From: Gammaproteobacteria bacterium
GTDB lineage: Bacteria; Pseudomonadota; Gammaproteobacteria; UBA6429; Thiohalophilaceae
Assembly (NCBI GenBank): GCA_003233255.1
Contig: QILH01000258.1
Span: 1 to 6,279, forward strand
Length of the DNA stretch: 6,279 nt
Direction: 5' to 3'
The translations under genes were made by a program, and so were the position numbers. A model generated the notes under the pieces. The model had not been told where the DNA came from, made no database searches, and saw nothing but the letters and a program-made list of their open reading frames with translations. This document shows positions 1 to 5,864 of this stretch, in pieces. The stretch's first letter is position 1, and every line of letters begins with the position of its first letter.

Positions 1-470
1 GGTTCGTCTTGCAGTTGCTGCAGGATTTTTTCCCGAGCCCCAATTTTAGCAGGTAAAAATCCCTCAAAACAAAACCGATCAGTGGCTATGCCCGCGACCG
101 AGAGCGCCGTCGTCAGCGCGCTGACACCGGGGATCGGAACCACCTTTAAACCTTGTTGATGGATCAACGTGACGATTTTATAGCCCGGATCACTGATCAA
201 TGGCGTGCCGGCATCACTGATCAGGGCAATAGACTTTCCGCCCTGCAATCGTCTGATGATTTCGTTGCATTGGTCACGTTCATTATGTTCATGAAATGCC
301 ATCATCGGTACCTGAATGGAAAAATGCCTAAGCAACTTCTGGCTGTTTCGTGTATCTTCAGCAGCTATAAGGTCAACCGATTTTAGTACCTCTACTGCGC
401 GTTGGGTTATATCGCCCAGATTTCCAATCGGGGTAGCCACCACATAGAGAACACCAGTTTGTGCAGACAC
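1..470 (-). CDS. rsmI: RsmI, 16S rRNA (cytidine1402-2'-O)-methyltransferase, 3' end cut off by window edge
   Basis: The minus strand encodes the first 156 residues of RsmI (family usually about 280-290 residues); the rest lies beyond base 1. RsmI uses S-adenosylmethionine to methylate the ribose of C1402 in the decoding centre of 16S rRNA, alongside RsmH, and belongs to the tetrapyrrole-methylase-like fold. Visible signatures in order: VVATPIGNLGDIT (residues 10-22), EDTR (38-41), the HEHNE segment (60-64), LISDAGTPLISDPGY (83-97), then VPIPGVSAL and the FEGFLP segment near the cut. The start is GTG at 470-468, reading M-S-A-Q-T-G-V-L-Y; a Shine-Dalgarno AGAAGGA (478-484, complement) lies 7 nt upstream and no better start is in frame. 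It diverges from lpoA with 43 bp between start codons, the arrangement known from E. coli. Identity is very secure. Confidence 0.96.
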   Translation of the reverse strand, partial: MSAQTGVLYVVATPIGNLGDITQRAVEVLKSVDLIAAEDTRNSQKLLRHFSIQVPMMAFHEHNERDQCNEIIRRLQGGKSIALISDAGTPLISDPGYKIVTLIHQQGLKVVPIPGVSALTTALSVAGIATDRFCFEGFLPAKIGAREKILQQLQDE

Positions 471-472
471 AC

Positions 473-478
473 TATAAT
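473..478 (+). promoter_or_regulatory. Candidate -10 box (TATAAT) for lpoA
   Basis: A perfect TATAAT lies 35 bp before the lpoA ATG at 514, which would give a leader of roughly 30 nt. I see no good TTGACA-like -35 hexamer 16-18 bp upstream, and the -35 region would fall inside rsmI. The match may therefore be fortuitous, but a promoter for the operon must lie close to here or within rsmI. Confidence 0.35.
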
Positions 479-484
479 CCTTCT
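478..484 (-). promoter_or_regulatory. Ribosome binding site of rsmI
   Basis: On the minus strand the sequence reads AGAAGGA, then 7 nt, then the GTG at 470-468. It decides the start of rsmI, because the upstream in-frame region offers no ATG with a comparable site. It touches the last base of the TATAAT box that may serve lpoA on the other strand. Confidence 0.7.
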
Positions 485-513
485 TGATATATGGATATGG
501 GAATTACTTTAAC

Positions 514-2382
514 ATGACAATACGTTTTCTGGTTTTATGCGGCCTTGCTATTGGCCTGACCGTTGGCTTAACAGGTTGTACCCTTACTAAAGACACCGAC
601 GTCACTGACACAGAAATATCTGATACCGATCCTGAACTGTTGTTTCAGTCAGGTCAATTTGAAAATGCAGCCAGAAGCTTTTTAGCCTACGCAAAAACCA
701 CCACCGACAGCCAGAAAACCTATTATCAACTTCGCGCCAGTGCCGCCCTGGCCCGTTCCGGCAGATTAGCCGAAGCCAAACAATTACTGACCACGATAAA
801 CTTCACCGCACTCGATACATTTTACCAGATGATATATCGATTAACCCAGGCAAATATAACCATTGCTGAGCGCCAACCAACTAAAACATTAACCGTACTA
901 GAAACACCTTTCCTGGATACCACGCCGGAAATCTACCTGTCTGAATACCACGATTTGCGTGCCGAAGCGTATACCTTACTCGGTAACCGGCTTGATACCA
1001 CCAGAGAACTCGTTGCCCGCGAGACTTATTTAACCGACAAAGAACTGATAACGAAGAACCAGCAGGATATCTGGTCTGCACTGGCCACTATGAGCGAGCG
1101 CGCTCTACAACAATTACGCTCCGCGCCACCGCCCGATGTGTTAAGTGGCTGGATGGAACTGGTGCAGATTGCCAAGGTTCATCAACTCAGTCCCAATCGA
1201 CTAAAAGAACAAATCTTCCTATGGCGAGAAAAATATCCTAACCACCCCGTTGGCGAAGGCATTTTATTAGCCCTGTCACAACGCAAGCAGGAAGATGTTG
1301 CCTATCCCGATCATGTCGCAATACTGGTTCCTTTGAGTGGTAAGTTTTCTAAAGCGGGAGAAGCTTTGCGAGATGGATTCCTGGCCGCCTACTTTACCTT
1401 ACGCCCAAATATCAATCAGTCAATTCGTATTTATGATGTAGGTGACATTCAGCAAGTACAAAGTATATACCAACAAGCCGTTGATGAAGGCGCGCAGTTC
1501 ATCGTTGGCCCCCTCACCAAAGAAGCGGTGAAACGAATAAATGACCTGGAAGAATTACCTGTACCCGTTATGGCTTTGAATTATACATCAGAAGACGAAG
1601 CAGCACGCAGCAACCTTTACCAATTTGGACTTTCCCCAGAGGAAGAAGCTCGACAGGTCGCGGAACGAACCTGGGTAGACGGACACGTCAATGCCGCCGT
1701 TTTAGTTCCAGATGGTCCCTGGGGGGAACGTATATATCAGGCCTTCAAACAACGTTGGGAATTAATGGGGGGCAACATTGTCGAAAAACAGAGCTATCAA
1801 GCTACTAAAACTGATTTTTCTGAACCCATTCGCGCCATGCTTAATATTGATGATAGTCAACGACGCTATCGTCGTATCGCAACCCTGTTAAAACGGGATA
1901 TTAAATATACATCCCGTCGGCGTCAGGATATTGATTTTATTTTTATTGCTGCTTATCCTCGGCAAGCAAGGCAAATTCGTCCACAACTAAAGTTTTATCA
2001 CGCCAGTAGGGTTCCGGTTTACGCAACCTCACATGTATATACCGGCATATTAAACCAGGAACGAGATCGGGATATGGATGGTTTATTATTTGGTGACATG
2101 CCATGGGTGCTGTCCGGGAATTCACAGCACCGGGGAATCCGCGCTGAGATAGACAATCAGATTTCGGATGCGGGTAATGCCTTGCAACGATTATACGCCC
2201 TGGGCATTGATGCTTTTAACATTATAGGCGCATTAAACACGTTAAGGAATTATCCTTATGAACGTTTTGATGGTGAAACAGGAAGTTTAAGTCTTGATGA
2301 TCGACTGCGTGTTCGTCGGCAGCTTACCTGGGTTAAATTCAGAAGTGGCCGCCCAGTAGCGATCGAACAGGGCAGACTATGA
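514..2382 (+). CDS. lpoA: LpoA (LppC/YraM), outer-membrane lipoprotein activator of penicillin-binding protein 1A
   Basis: This 622-residue lipoprotein matches the LppC/LpoA family (E. coli LpoA is 678 residues), which reaches through the peptidoglycan to stimulate PBP1A. The signal peptide is MTIRFLVLCGLAIGLTVGLT followed by lipobox L-T-G-C, so Cys22 would be lipidated. The next residues are Lys-Asp rather than Asp at +2, which fits outer-membrane sorting. Residues about 40-240 are helical, TPR-like repeats (for example FQSGQFENAARSFLAYA and ARSGRLAEAKQLL). A Trp-rich linker ending W-R-E-K-Y-P-N-H-P leads into the C-terminal periplasmic-binding-protein-like domain, which begins at about residue 267 with HVAILVPLSGKFSKAG. 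I chose the ATG at 514 over an in-frame TTG at 484, because the extra ten residues would put Tyr/Asn-rich sequence before the signal peptide. The Shine-Dalgarno is weak (GGGA, 11 nt upstream). It heads the lpoA-yraN-gmhA unit. Confidence 0.95.
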   Translation: MTIRFLVLCGLAIGLTVGLTGCTLTKDTDVTDTEISDTDPELLFQSGQFENAARSFLAYAKTTTDSQKTYYQLRASAALARSGRLAEAKQLLTTINFTALDTFYQMIYRLTQANITIAERQPTKTLTVLETPFLDTTPEIYLSEYHDLRAEAYTLLGNRLDTTRELVARETYLTDKELITKNQQDIWSALATMSERALQQLRSAPPPDVLSGWMELVQIAKVHQLSPNRLKEQIFLWREKYPNHPVGEGILLALSQRKQEDVAYPDHVAILVPLSGKFSKAGEALRDGFLAAYFTLRPNINQSIRIYDVGDIQQVQSIYQQAVDEGAQFIVGPLTKEAVKRINDLEELPVPVMALNYTSEDEAARSNLYQFGLSPEEEARQVAERTWVDGHVNAAVLVPDGPWGERIYQAFKQRWELMGGNIVEKQSYQATKTDFSEPIRAMLNIDDSQRRYRRIATLLKRDIKYTSRRRQDIDFIFIAAYPRQARQIRPQLKFYHASRVPVYATSHVYTGILNQERDRDMDGLLFGDMPWVLSGNSQHRGIRAEIDNQISDAGNALQRLYALGIDAFNIIGALNTLRNYPYERFDGETGSLSLDDRLRVRRQLTWVKFRSGRPVAIEQGRL

Positions 2383-2389
2383 CCACACT

Positions 2390-2755
2390 GTGAGCTATAC
2401 TCAAAAAGCAGGTCAGCAGGCAGAAACACTGGCTTGCGAATATTTGTGTAATCAGGGTTTAACACTGATCAAAAAAAATTATCACTGTCGATATGGTGAG
2501 ATAGATTTGATTATGCAGCAAGAACAGACCATCGTATTCGTTGAAGTACGATCAAGAAAATCAAACAGCCTTGTCGACGCTGCGAGCAGTGTTAACTGGT
2601 CAAAGCAGCAAAAACTACAACGCACTGCTGAGAATTATTTACAAAAAGAAATGATCCACTCCTCCATCCCAGCACGATTCGATGTCATCGCGGTGACCCG
2701 ACATCAGAGAAAGCCGACTCAAATTGACTGGATAAAAAATGCATTTGATGGTTAA
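2390..2755 (+). CDS. yraN: YraN family (UPF0102) putative endonuclease-fold protein
   Basis: This 121-residue protein is full length for the UPF0102/YraN family (E. coli YraN is about 131). The family has a restriction-endonuclease-like PD-(D/E)XK fold related to archaeal Holliday-junction resolvases; its cellular role is not established. The N-terminal helix G8-Q-Q-A-E12 and A15-x-x-Y-L is typical. The active-site signature is present: G36-E37-I38-D39-L in one strand and V-F-V-E52-V-R54 in the next, with Arg at the usual Lys/Arg position. The C-terminus keeps the family pattern RFDVIAV followed by IDWIKNAF. The start is GTG at 2390, 7 bp after the lpoA stop. An ATG at 2379 overlapping the lpoA stop is closed at once by TGA. 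No strong Shine-Dalgarno is visible, so translational coupling to lpoA is plausible. The identity is secure; the activity is inferred. Confidence 0.93.
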   Translation: MSYTQKAGQQAETLACEYLCNQGLTLIKKNYHCRYGEIDLIMQQEQTIVFVEVRSRKSNSLVDAASSVNWSKQQKLQRTAENYLQKEMIHSSIPARFDVIAVTRHQRKPTQIDWIKNAFDG

Positions 2756-2763
2756 ATTAAGTT

Positions 2764-3357
2764 ATGAGCGAACAAGATAAAATTAAATCACTCTTTAATG
2801 CCAGTATCGCAGCTAAGCAGGCTGCGCTTGATGTCATGTGCGATGATATTGCAGCGGCAATAGAATTATTAGTCTCTTCAATTAAAAACGACAAAAAAGT
2901 ACTAAGTTGCGGCAATGGTGGTTCAGCAGCGGATGCACAACATTTCTCCTCCGAATTAGTCAATCGCTTTCATCAAGACAGGGCCAGCATACCGGCCATT
3001 GCGCTAACAACGGATAGTTCAACTATAACTTCAATCGCTAATGATTATGACTTTAATGAGATATTTGCCAGACAAATTTCATCCCTTGGCCAAAAAGAGG
3101 ATATTTTATTAGCTATTTCTACCAGCGGAAATTCTAAAAATGTCATCCGGGCTATTGAAGTGGCACATATGCGTGGCATGCATGTTATCGCCTTTACTGG
3201 CCGTGATGGTGGTGAAATGGCTAAATATTTACAGAAAAGTGATGTTGAGTTACGTGTTCCATCAAATTCTACGGCACGAACGCAGGAAGTACATTTGTTA
3301 TTAATCCATATTCTATGCGCAAGAATGGATAACCTAATATTTGGCCTGGACGAATAA
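2764..3357 (+). CDS. gmhA: SIS-domain phosphoheptose isomerase GmhA / DiaA-type protein
   Basis: This 197-residue single SIS domain has the GmhA/DiaA length. GmhA converts sedoheptulose 7-phosphate to D-glycero-D-manno-heptose 7-phosphate for LPS inner-core heptose; DiaA of E. coli sits at this same locus and binds DnaA to promote initiation. Visible motifs: the phosphate loop C49-G-N-G-G-S-A-A-D57-A-Q-H60-F-S-S-E64, A-I-S-T-S-G-N-S (117-124), TGRDGGEM (145-152), and Q174-E-V-H-x4-H182. H60, E64, Q174 and H182 align with the four metal/catalytic positions of GmhA (His61, Glu65, Gln172, His180 in E. coli). E. coli DiaA, as I recall its sequence, lacks the Glu and the last His. As I recall it, P. 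aeruginosa has a very similar protein at this locus annotated gmhA. The gene lies 8 bp after yraN, with a weak ribosome site. SIS isomerase membership is firm; whether it makes heptose, regulates DnaA, or both is open. Confidence 0.9.
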   Translation: MSEQDKIKSLFNASIAAKQAALDVMCDDIAAAIELLVSSIKNDKKVLSCGNGGSAADAQHFSSELVNRFHQDRASIPAIALTTDSSTITSIANDYDFNEIFARQISSLGQKEDILLAISTSGNSKNVIRAIEVAHMRGMHVIAFTGRDGGEMAKYLQKSDVELRVPSNSTARTQEVHLLLIHILCARMDNLIFGLDE

Positions 3358-3386
3358 ATTTTTCGTTTCGAAGAATATTGTTACTC

Positions 3387-4079
3387 TTATTTATCTATCT
3401 TCATGGCTAATTTACTCTTCGGAAGTTTTGCCAATATATTTTCCGCTGACTTCAAAACAATTTCTCTAAAGGAAATGTTCTTTTCTGAAAAGGTATCATC
3501 TGCGTAATTCATCTCATGTATGGCTTCCCAGGCGATGGTACCTTCCTGAGTATCCCAAATTTGCACAAATAATCGAATTCGAGCACTTCGTGTATCCAGA
3601 ATTCTAAATCCCAGTAATCCTAAGCGCCCATTGCTATTTTGCTTGAAACCGGACAGTTTTAACTGCACAACATAACGGGTTTGGGTTAATTCGCCTATGC
3701 GCTTTAAAGCACTGTATTTAAAAATCCCGGTTTGATAATAATGCTGATACATCGACATATATTCGTTGCTTAATCCAGCTTTGTTTATCGCGCTTAATGT
3801 TTCGGGCAAGGTCACCCGACGAATATCAGGCCGAATATCGGCTAATACCTCGGAAAATATAAACGCCAGCGCCTGCTTATCTTCTTCCTGTCCGGTAATA
3901 GTCGACGGGGTTAAAAACGCAATCCCCTTATTTTGTAATTGCTCAGAATATAGATCATGATCATGATGTATCGACGAGCTAAAAATATACGGCCCACCAC
4001 AACCGCCCAAGGAAAAGAATATTAATACCCCAGCGATCATCACCGTACTCACTCTAAATATATTAATTCTATTGATCAT
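3387..4079 (-). CDS. Predicted lipoprotein of unknown function, possibly TolB-N/LpoB-like fold
   Basis: The minus strand encodes 230 residues beginning with a lipoprotein signal peptide: Arg4/Arg9 n-region, a hydrophobic stretch VMIAGVLIFF, and lipobox S-L-G-G-C with Cys27 as the lipidated residue. Asp is not at +2, so outer-membrane targeting is expected. A His/Asp-rich patch H-H-D-H-D follows shortly after. I do not recognise a named family. The mature part alternates strands and helices: GIAFLTP, then a helix with ALAFIFSEVLADI, then RVTLPETL, then YVVQLKLSGF, and later ARIRLFVQIWDTQEGTIAWE. The last segment, a strand ending in a D-x-x-x-G-x-x-x-W turn, resembles the TolB-N/CsgG/LpoB-type layout; this is inference by eye. 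The Shine-Dalgarno AAGGA (4089-4093, complement) sits 9 nt before the ATG. The gene converges on gmhA/diaA, 29 bp apart, with no clear terminator between. It occupies the place where E. coli has dolP, but it shows no BON-domain sequence. Confidence 0.85.
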   Translation of the reverse strand: MINRINIFRVSTVMIAGVLIFFSLGGCGGPYIFSSSIHHDHDLYSEQLQNKGIAFLTPSTITGQEEDKQALAFIFSEVLADIRPDIRRVTLPETLSAINKAGLSNEYMSMYQHYYQTGIFKYSALKRIGELTQTRYVVQLKLSGFKQNSNGRLGLLGFRILDTRSARIRLFVQIWDTQEGTIAWEAIHEMNYADDTFSEKNISFREIVLKSAENILAKLPKSKLAMKIDK

Positions 4080-4306
4080 CTTTACTCGTCCTTGTCTAAC
4101 CAGAATACCGGTTTTAATATCCGCTCAGGCTTCATCGTTATGATAAACGGGGTATCCTTATTATATATCGACACTAATAGTATGAGCTTAACGTTAAAAG
4201 TCTGATTTTCTGCCCATAAGCTAGATCAATGGCCACCACGATGCCAAAACCGGATACCTGGGTAAATCATTAAATATTTTTATAAAGAATAGAGTCATTC
4301 ACACGA

Positions 4307-4377
4307 TACCGTTGTGTAAGAATTCTCCTACTAAAATATCAGAATTTTCTTATGTAGACCTCGTGCCTACAACGGTA
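4307..4377 (+). repeat. Nested inverted repeat before the CDP-alcohol phosphotransferase gene
   Basis: Outer arms taccgttgt (4307-4315) and acaacggta (4369-4377) are perfect 9-bp complements. Inside them taagaattct (4317-4326) pairs with agaatt..ctta (4341-4352) with a 2-nt bulge. A third possible stem, tgtag (4353-4357) with ctaca (4367-4371), shares three bases with the outer right arm, so the two pairings exclude each other. The structure ends 20 bp before the ribosome binding site. It could be a folded leader or an operator; no T-run follows, so it is not a simple terminator. Confidence 0.6.
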
Positions 4378-4396
4378 CGCTGTCAATATAAATAAC

Positions 4397-4401
4397 AAGG
4401 A
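4397..4401 (+). promoter_or_regulatory. Ribosome binding site of the CDP-alcohol phosphotransferase gene
   Basis: AAGGA lies 6 nt before the ATG at 4408 and fixes the start of the reading frame. It sits 20 nt after the inverted repeat at 4307-4377. Confidence 0.75.
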
Positions 4402-4407
4402 TAATCA

Positions 4408-5679
4408 ATGAATAAATTAACCGATATAAAAGTAAAAACCGAACAACGCGTCGCTCGAAATATTCATTGGCATCCAAATGTGATCTCAGCACTTAAGTTG
4501 ACGCTAAGCCTGCCCGTTATTCTGTTATTGCTCTTCCCCGATAGCTTAACGGGATATTCGTCCTACGCGATTGTATTCTCGTTTATTATTTTTGGCCTGT
4601 TGGATTATCTTGATGGGGTCATCGCCAAATATCATGATAAAGAAACGGTATTCGGTCGTTATTTTGATCGTCTGACGGACTACCCACTCCTGCTCGTATT
4701 AGGCTATCTGGCTATTGATATGGTTCCAGTAACATTAATCGCAATCAAAGTACTATTGGATGGCGTATTATTATATTTCTATGCTCGACATAAATATTAT
4801 AGTCACAATCGTTTACGTACAGGTATTCATTATTTAACGCTGTTTATATTGTTGATCAATGCGTTACATATAAATGTACCGTTATTGAATACCCAGCTCG
4901 CAACAAATATGCTAATCCTCAGCAGCCTGGTAAACAGCATTATTATCGCTATCCATCTGGGCTGGTTAAAGAAGAAATACATTGCCGACAGTTTATCTTT
5001 TGCCAATTTTCTTTGCGGCGTTATCGCTATTTATATGGCGTATCTAAGCAAACTGGAGTTAAGCATTTTATTTTTATTAATCGGTGCGTTGTTTGATGGC
5101 TTAGACGGCTTTGCGGCACGTAAATATGGCTCAACTCGGTTTGGCGTCTTAAGTGATGATATCGCAGATGGTTTTACTTATGGCATAGCGCCCGCCGTCG
5201 CCTTAATGATTCATTTCTATCAGATTGATGAAAATCTATTATTGGATGGGTTAGTCATCGGTGGCATTTATATCGTATTCACGATTGCCAGGCTAGTTTA
5301 CTTTACCCTGAATAAAGAAAATGCCGACCCTAATTATTTCCAGGGAGCACCCAGTACTCTGGGGGGAATCATCGTATTATCAAGCAGTTATATTTTCAAA
5401 GAGCACGTCGCCCTGATTGCGTTATTTATCGGTATTGTCAGCATCCTGATGGTCAGCCTGACGACCCAATATCGCCATATTGGGCGGTTATTCCAGTCCA
5501 TTCAGCTAAAACGCCGGCTGCTCGTTCCGGCCATTTTACTGGTTCTTAGCCTGATCGTAACAAACCAGACCGATTGGCTGATTATCGGCTTATTTAGTAT
5601 CGTGCTGGCCTATGGCCTCGCTCCTATCATGTTGATTTTTTTGAGGATATTTAATAAAGAGCCGGATTTAGATAACTAA
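4408..5679 (+). CDS. Tandem two-domain CDP-alcohol phosphatidyltransferase, integral membrane
   Basis: This 423-residue polytopic membrane protein carries two complete CDP-alcohol phosphotransferase signatures, D-x2-D-G-x2-A-(R/K)-x(n)-G-x3-D-x3-D. Motif 1 is D66-Y-L-D69-G-V-I-A73-K ... G83-R-Y-F-D87-R-L-T-D91, with Lys at the usual Arg. Motif 2 is D230-G-L-D233-G-F-A-A237-R238 ... G246-V-L-S-D250-D-I-A-D254, with seven rather than the usual eight residues between Arg and Gly. Family enzymes move a phosphoalcohol or phosphatidyl group from a CDP-linked donor to an alcohol inside the membrane, the aspartates binding divalent metal. Half 1 starts like PgsA-type proteins (H-P-N-V-I-S-A-L-K-L). 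Half 2 looks like phosphatidylserine synthase: SFANFLCGVIAIYMA, then Y-G-I-A-P-A (258-263), then F-Q-G-A-P-S-T-L-G-G. About 5-6 membrane segments are visible per half. Two further hydrophobic segments close the protein. Each half is roughly the size of a single-domain enzyme. Family membership is firm; substrates are not predictable from this. Confidence 0.9.
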   Translation: MNKLTDIKVKTEQRVARNIHWHPNVISALKLTLSLPVILLLLFPDSLTGYSSYAIVFSFIIFGLLDYLDGVIAKYHDKETVFGRYFDRLTDYPLLLVLGYLAIDMVPVTLIAIKVLLDGVLLYFYARHKYYSHNRLRTGIHYLTLFILLINALHINVPLLNTQLATNMLILSSLVNSIIIAIHLGWLKKKYIADSLSFANFLCGVIAIYMAYLSKLELSILFLLIGALFDGLDGFAARKYGSTRFGVLSDDIADGFTYGIAPAVALMIHFYQIDENLLLDGLVIGGIYIVFTIARLVYFTLNKENADPNYFQGAPSTLGGIIVLSSSYIFKEHVALIALFIGIVSILMVSLTTQYRHIGRLFQSIQLKRRLLVPAILLVLSLIVTNQTDWLIIGLFSIVLAYGLAPIMLIFLRIFNKEPDLDN

Positions 5680-5689
5680 AAATGAGTAC

Positions 5690-5750
5690 AAAATGGGGGG
5701 CCGATGAATTAATATTGACGATATTAATTCGTATCGAGTGCCCATTTTTT
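5690..5750 (+). terminator. Bipartite hairpin, Rho-independent-type terminator
   Basis: A long stem follows the phosphotransferase stop by 10 bp. The inner arms gaattaatat (5706-5715) and atattaattc (5721-5730) are perfect 10-bp complements around a 5-nt loop. They are extended by cgat (5702-5705) with atcg (5733-5736). The outer arms aaaatggg (5690-5697) and cccatttt (5741-5748) close the structure, which ends in a run of six T (5745-5750). It should stop transcription of the phosphotransferase gene and insulate the next gene. Confidence 0.8.
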
Positions 5751-5759
5751 ACGGAAATG

Positions 5760-5773
5760 TGTGAAATGTCACA
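5760..5773. promoter_or_regulatory. Inverted repeat TGTGAaatgTCACA, possible operator
   Basis: TGTGA and TCACA are separated by 4 bp, directly upstream of an extended -10 box at 5784-5792 and covering the position where a -35 would be. The half sites are those of CRP, but CRP sites have a 6-bp spacer, so CRP itself is doubtful. The placement suits a factor that replaces the missing -35 or that blocks polymerase. Confidence 0.4.
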
Positions 5774-5783
5774 TTATTTGTAG

Positions 5784-5792
5784 TGTTATAAT
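5784..5792 (+). promoter_or_regulatory. Extended -10 promoter (TGTTATAAT) of the Arg-rich protein gene
   Basis: TG-N-TATAAT matches the sigma-70 extended -10 consensus exactly. No TTGACA-like -35 is seen 17-18 bp upstream, as is common for extended -10 promoters. Transcription would begin near 5799, giving a leader of about 65 nt with a small hairpin at 5809-5825. Confidence 0.65.
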
Positions 5793-5808
5793 GGATAATG
5801 ATCGCAAC

Positions 5809-5825
5809 ACAGGCACCGAGCCTGT
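5809..5825 (+). other. Leader hairpin before the Arg-rich protein gene
   Basis: ACAGGC (5809-5814) and GCCTGT (5820-5825) are perfect complements around the 5-nt loop ACCGA. The stem would lie about 10 nt after the predicted transcript start. It is followed by AATAATAATAAAAG rather than a T-run, so it is not a terminator. It could protect the 5' end of the mRNA; no function is shown. Confidence 0.45.
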
Positions 5826-5849
5826 AATAATAATAAAAGACAGATATCG

Positions 5850-5855
5850 AGGAGG
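5850..5855 (+). promoter_or_regulatory. Strong Shine-Dalgarno (AGGAGG) of the Arg-rich protein gene
   Basis: A consensus AGGAGG lies 9 nt before the GTG at 5865. It is the strongest ribosome site in the window, it supports the GTG start, and it is good evidence that this short frame is translated. Confidence 0.8.
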
Positions 5856-5864
5856 AGCACCGCA

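Larger units (their letters stand above)
4080..4407. other. Divergent intergenic region, 328 bp, without a credible gene
   Basis: This AT-rich stretch separates the minus-strand lipoprotein gene from the plus-strand CDP-alcohol phosphotransferase gene, so it should hold both promoters. On the minus strand a TATAAT (4160-4165, complement) could be the -10 of the lipoprotein gene, but no convincing -35 is seen. On the plus strand TATAAA at 4281-4286, in a very AT-rich run, is a weak -10 candidate. The only strong structure is the nested inverted repeat at 4307-4377, listed separately. Two loose inverted pairs, ggtatcc (4151-4157) with ggatacc (4252-4258) and an accggtttt-like pair, are about 100 bp or more apart and probably chance. 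Confidence 0.6.

Noticed and set aside
484..513. TTG start ten codons upstream of the lpoA ATG
   Set aside because: It would add M-I-Y-G-Y-G-N-Y-F-N before a standard lipoprotein signal peptide and has no better ribosome site. The ATG at 514 gives a normal signal with Cys at residue 22.
3358..3386. Terminator between the convergent gmhA/diaA and lipoprotein genes
   Set aside because: Only a 4-bp TTCG/CGAA pairing is present, and no T-run follows it in either direction.
3954..3968. Palindromic atcatgatcatgat run near the lipoprotein N-terminus
   Set aside because: It lies in the codons for the His/Asp-rich stretch H-H-D-H-D and is explained by coding for that stretch.
4151..4258. Inverted pair ggtatcc / ggatacc in the divergent intergenic region
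   Set aside because: Seven bases about 95 bp apart in AT-rich DNA is within chance expectation, and the arms do not extend.
5760..5773. Canonical CRP site
   Set aside because: The half sites match but the spacer is 4 bp rather than 6, so it is reported only as an unassigned inverted repeat.
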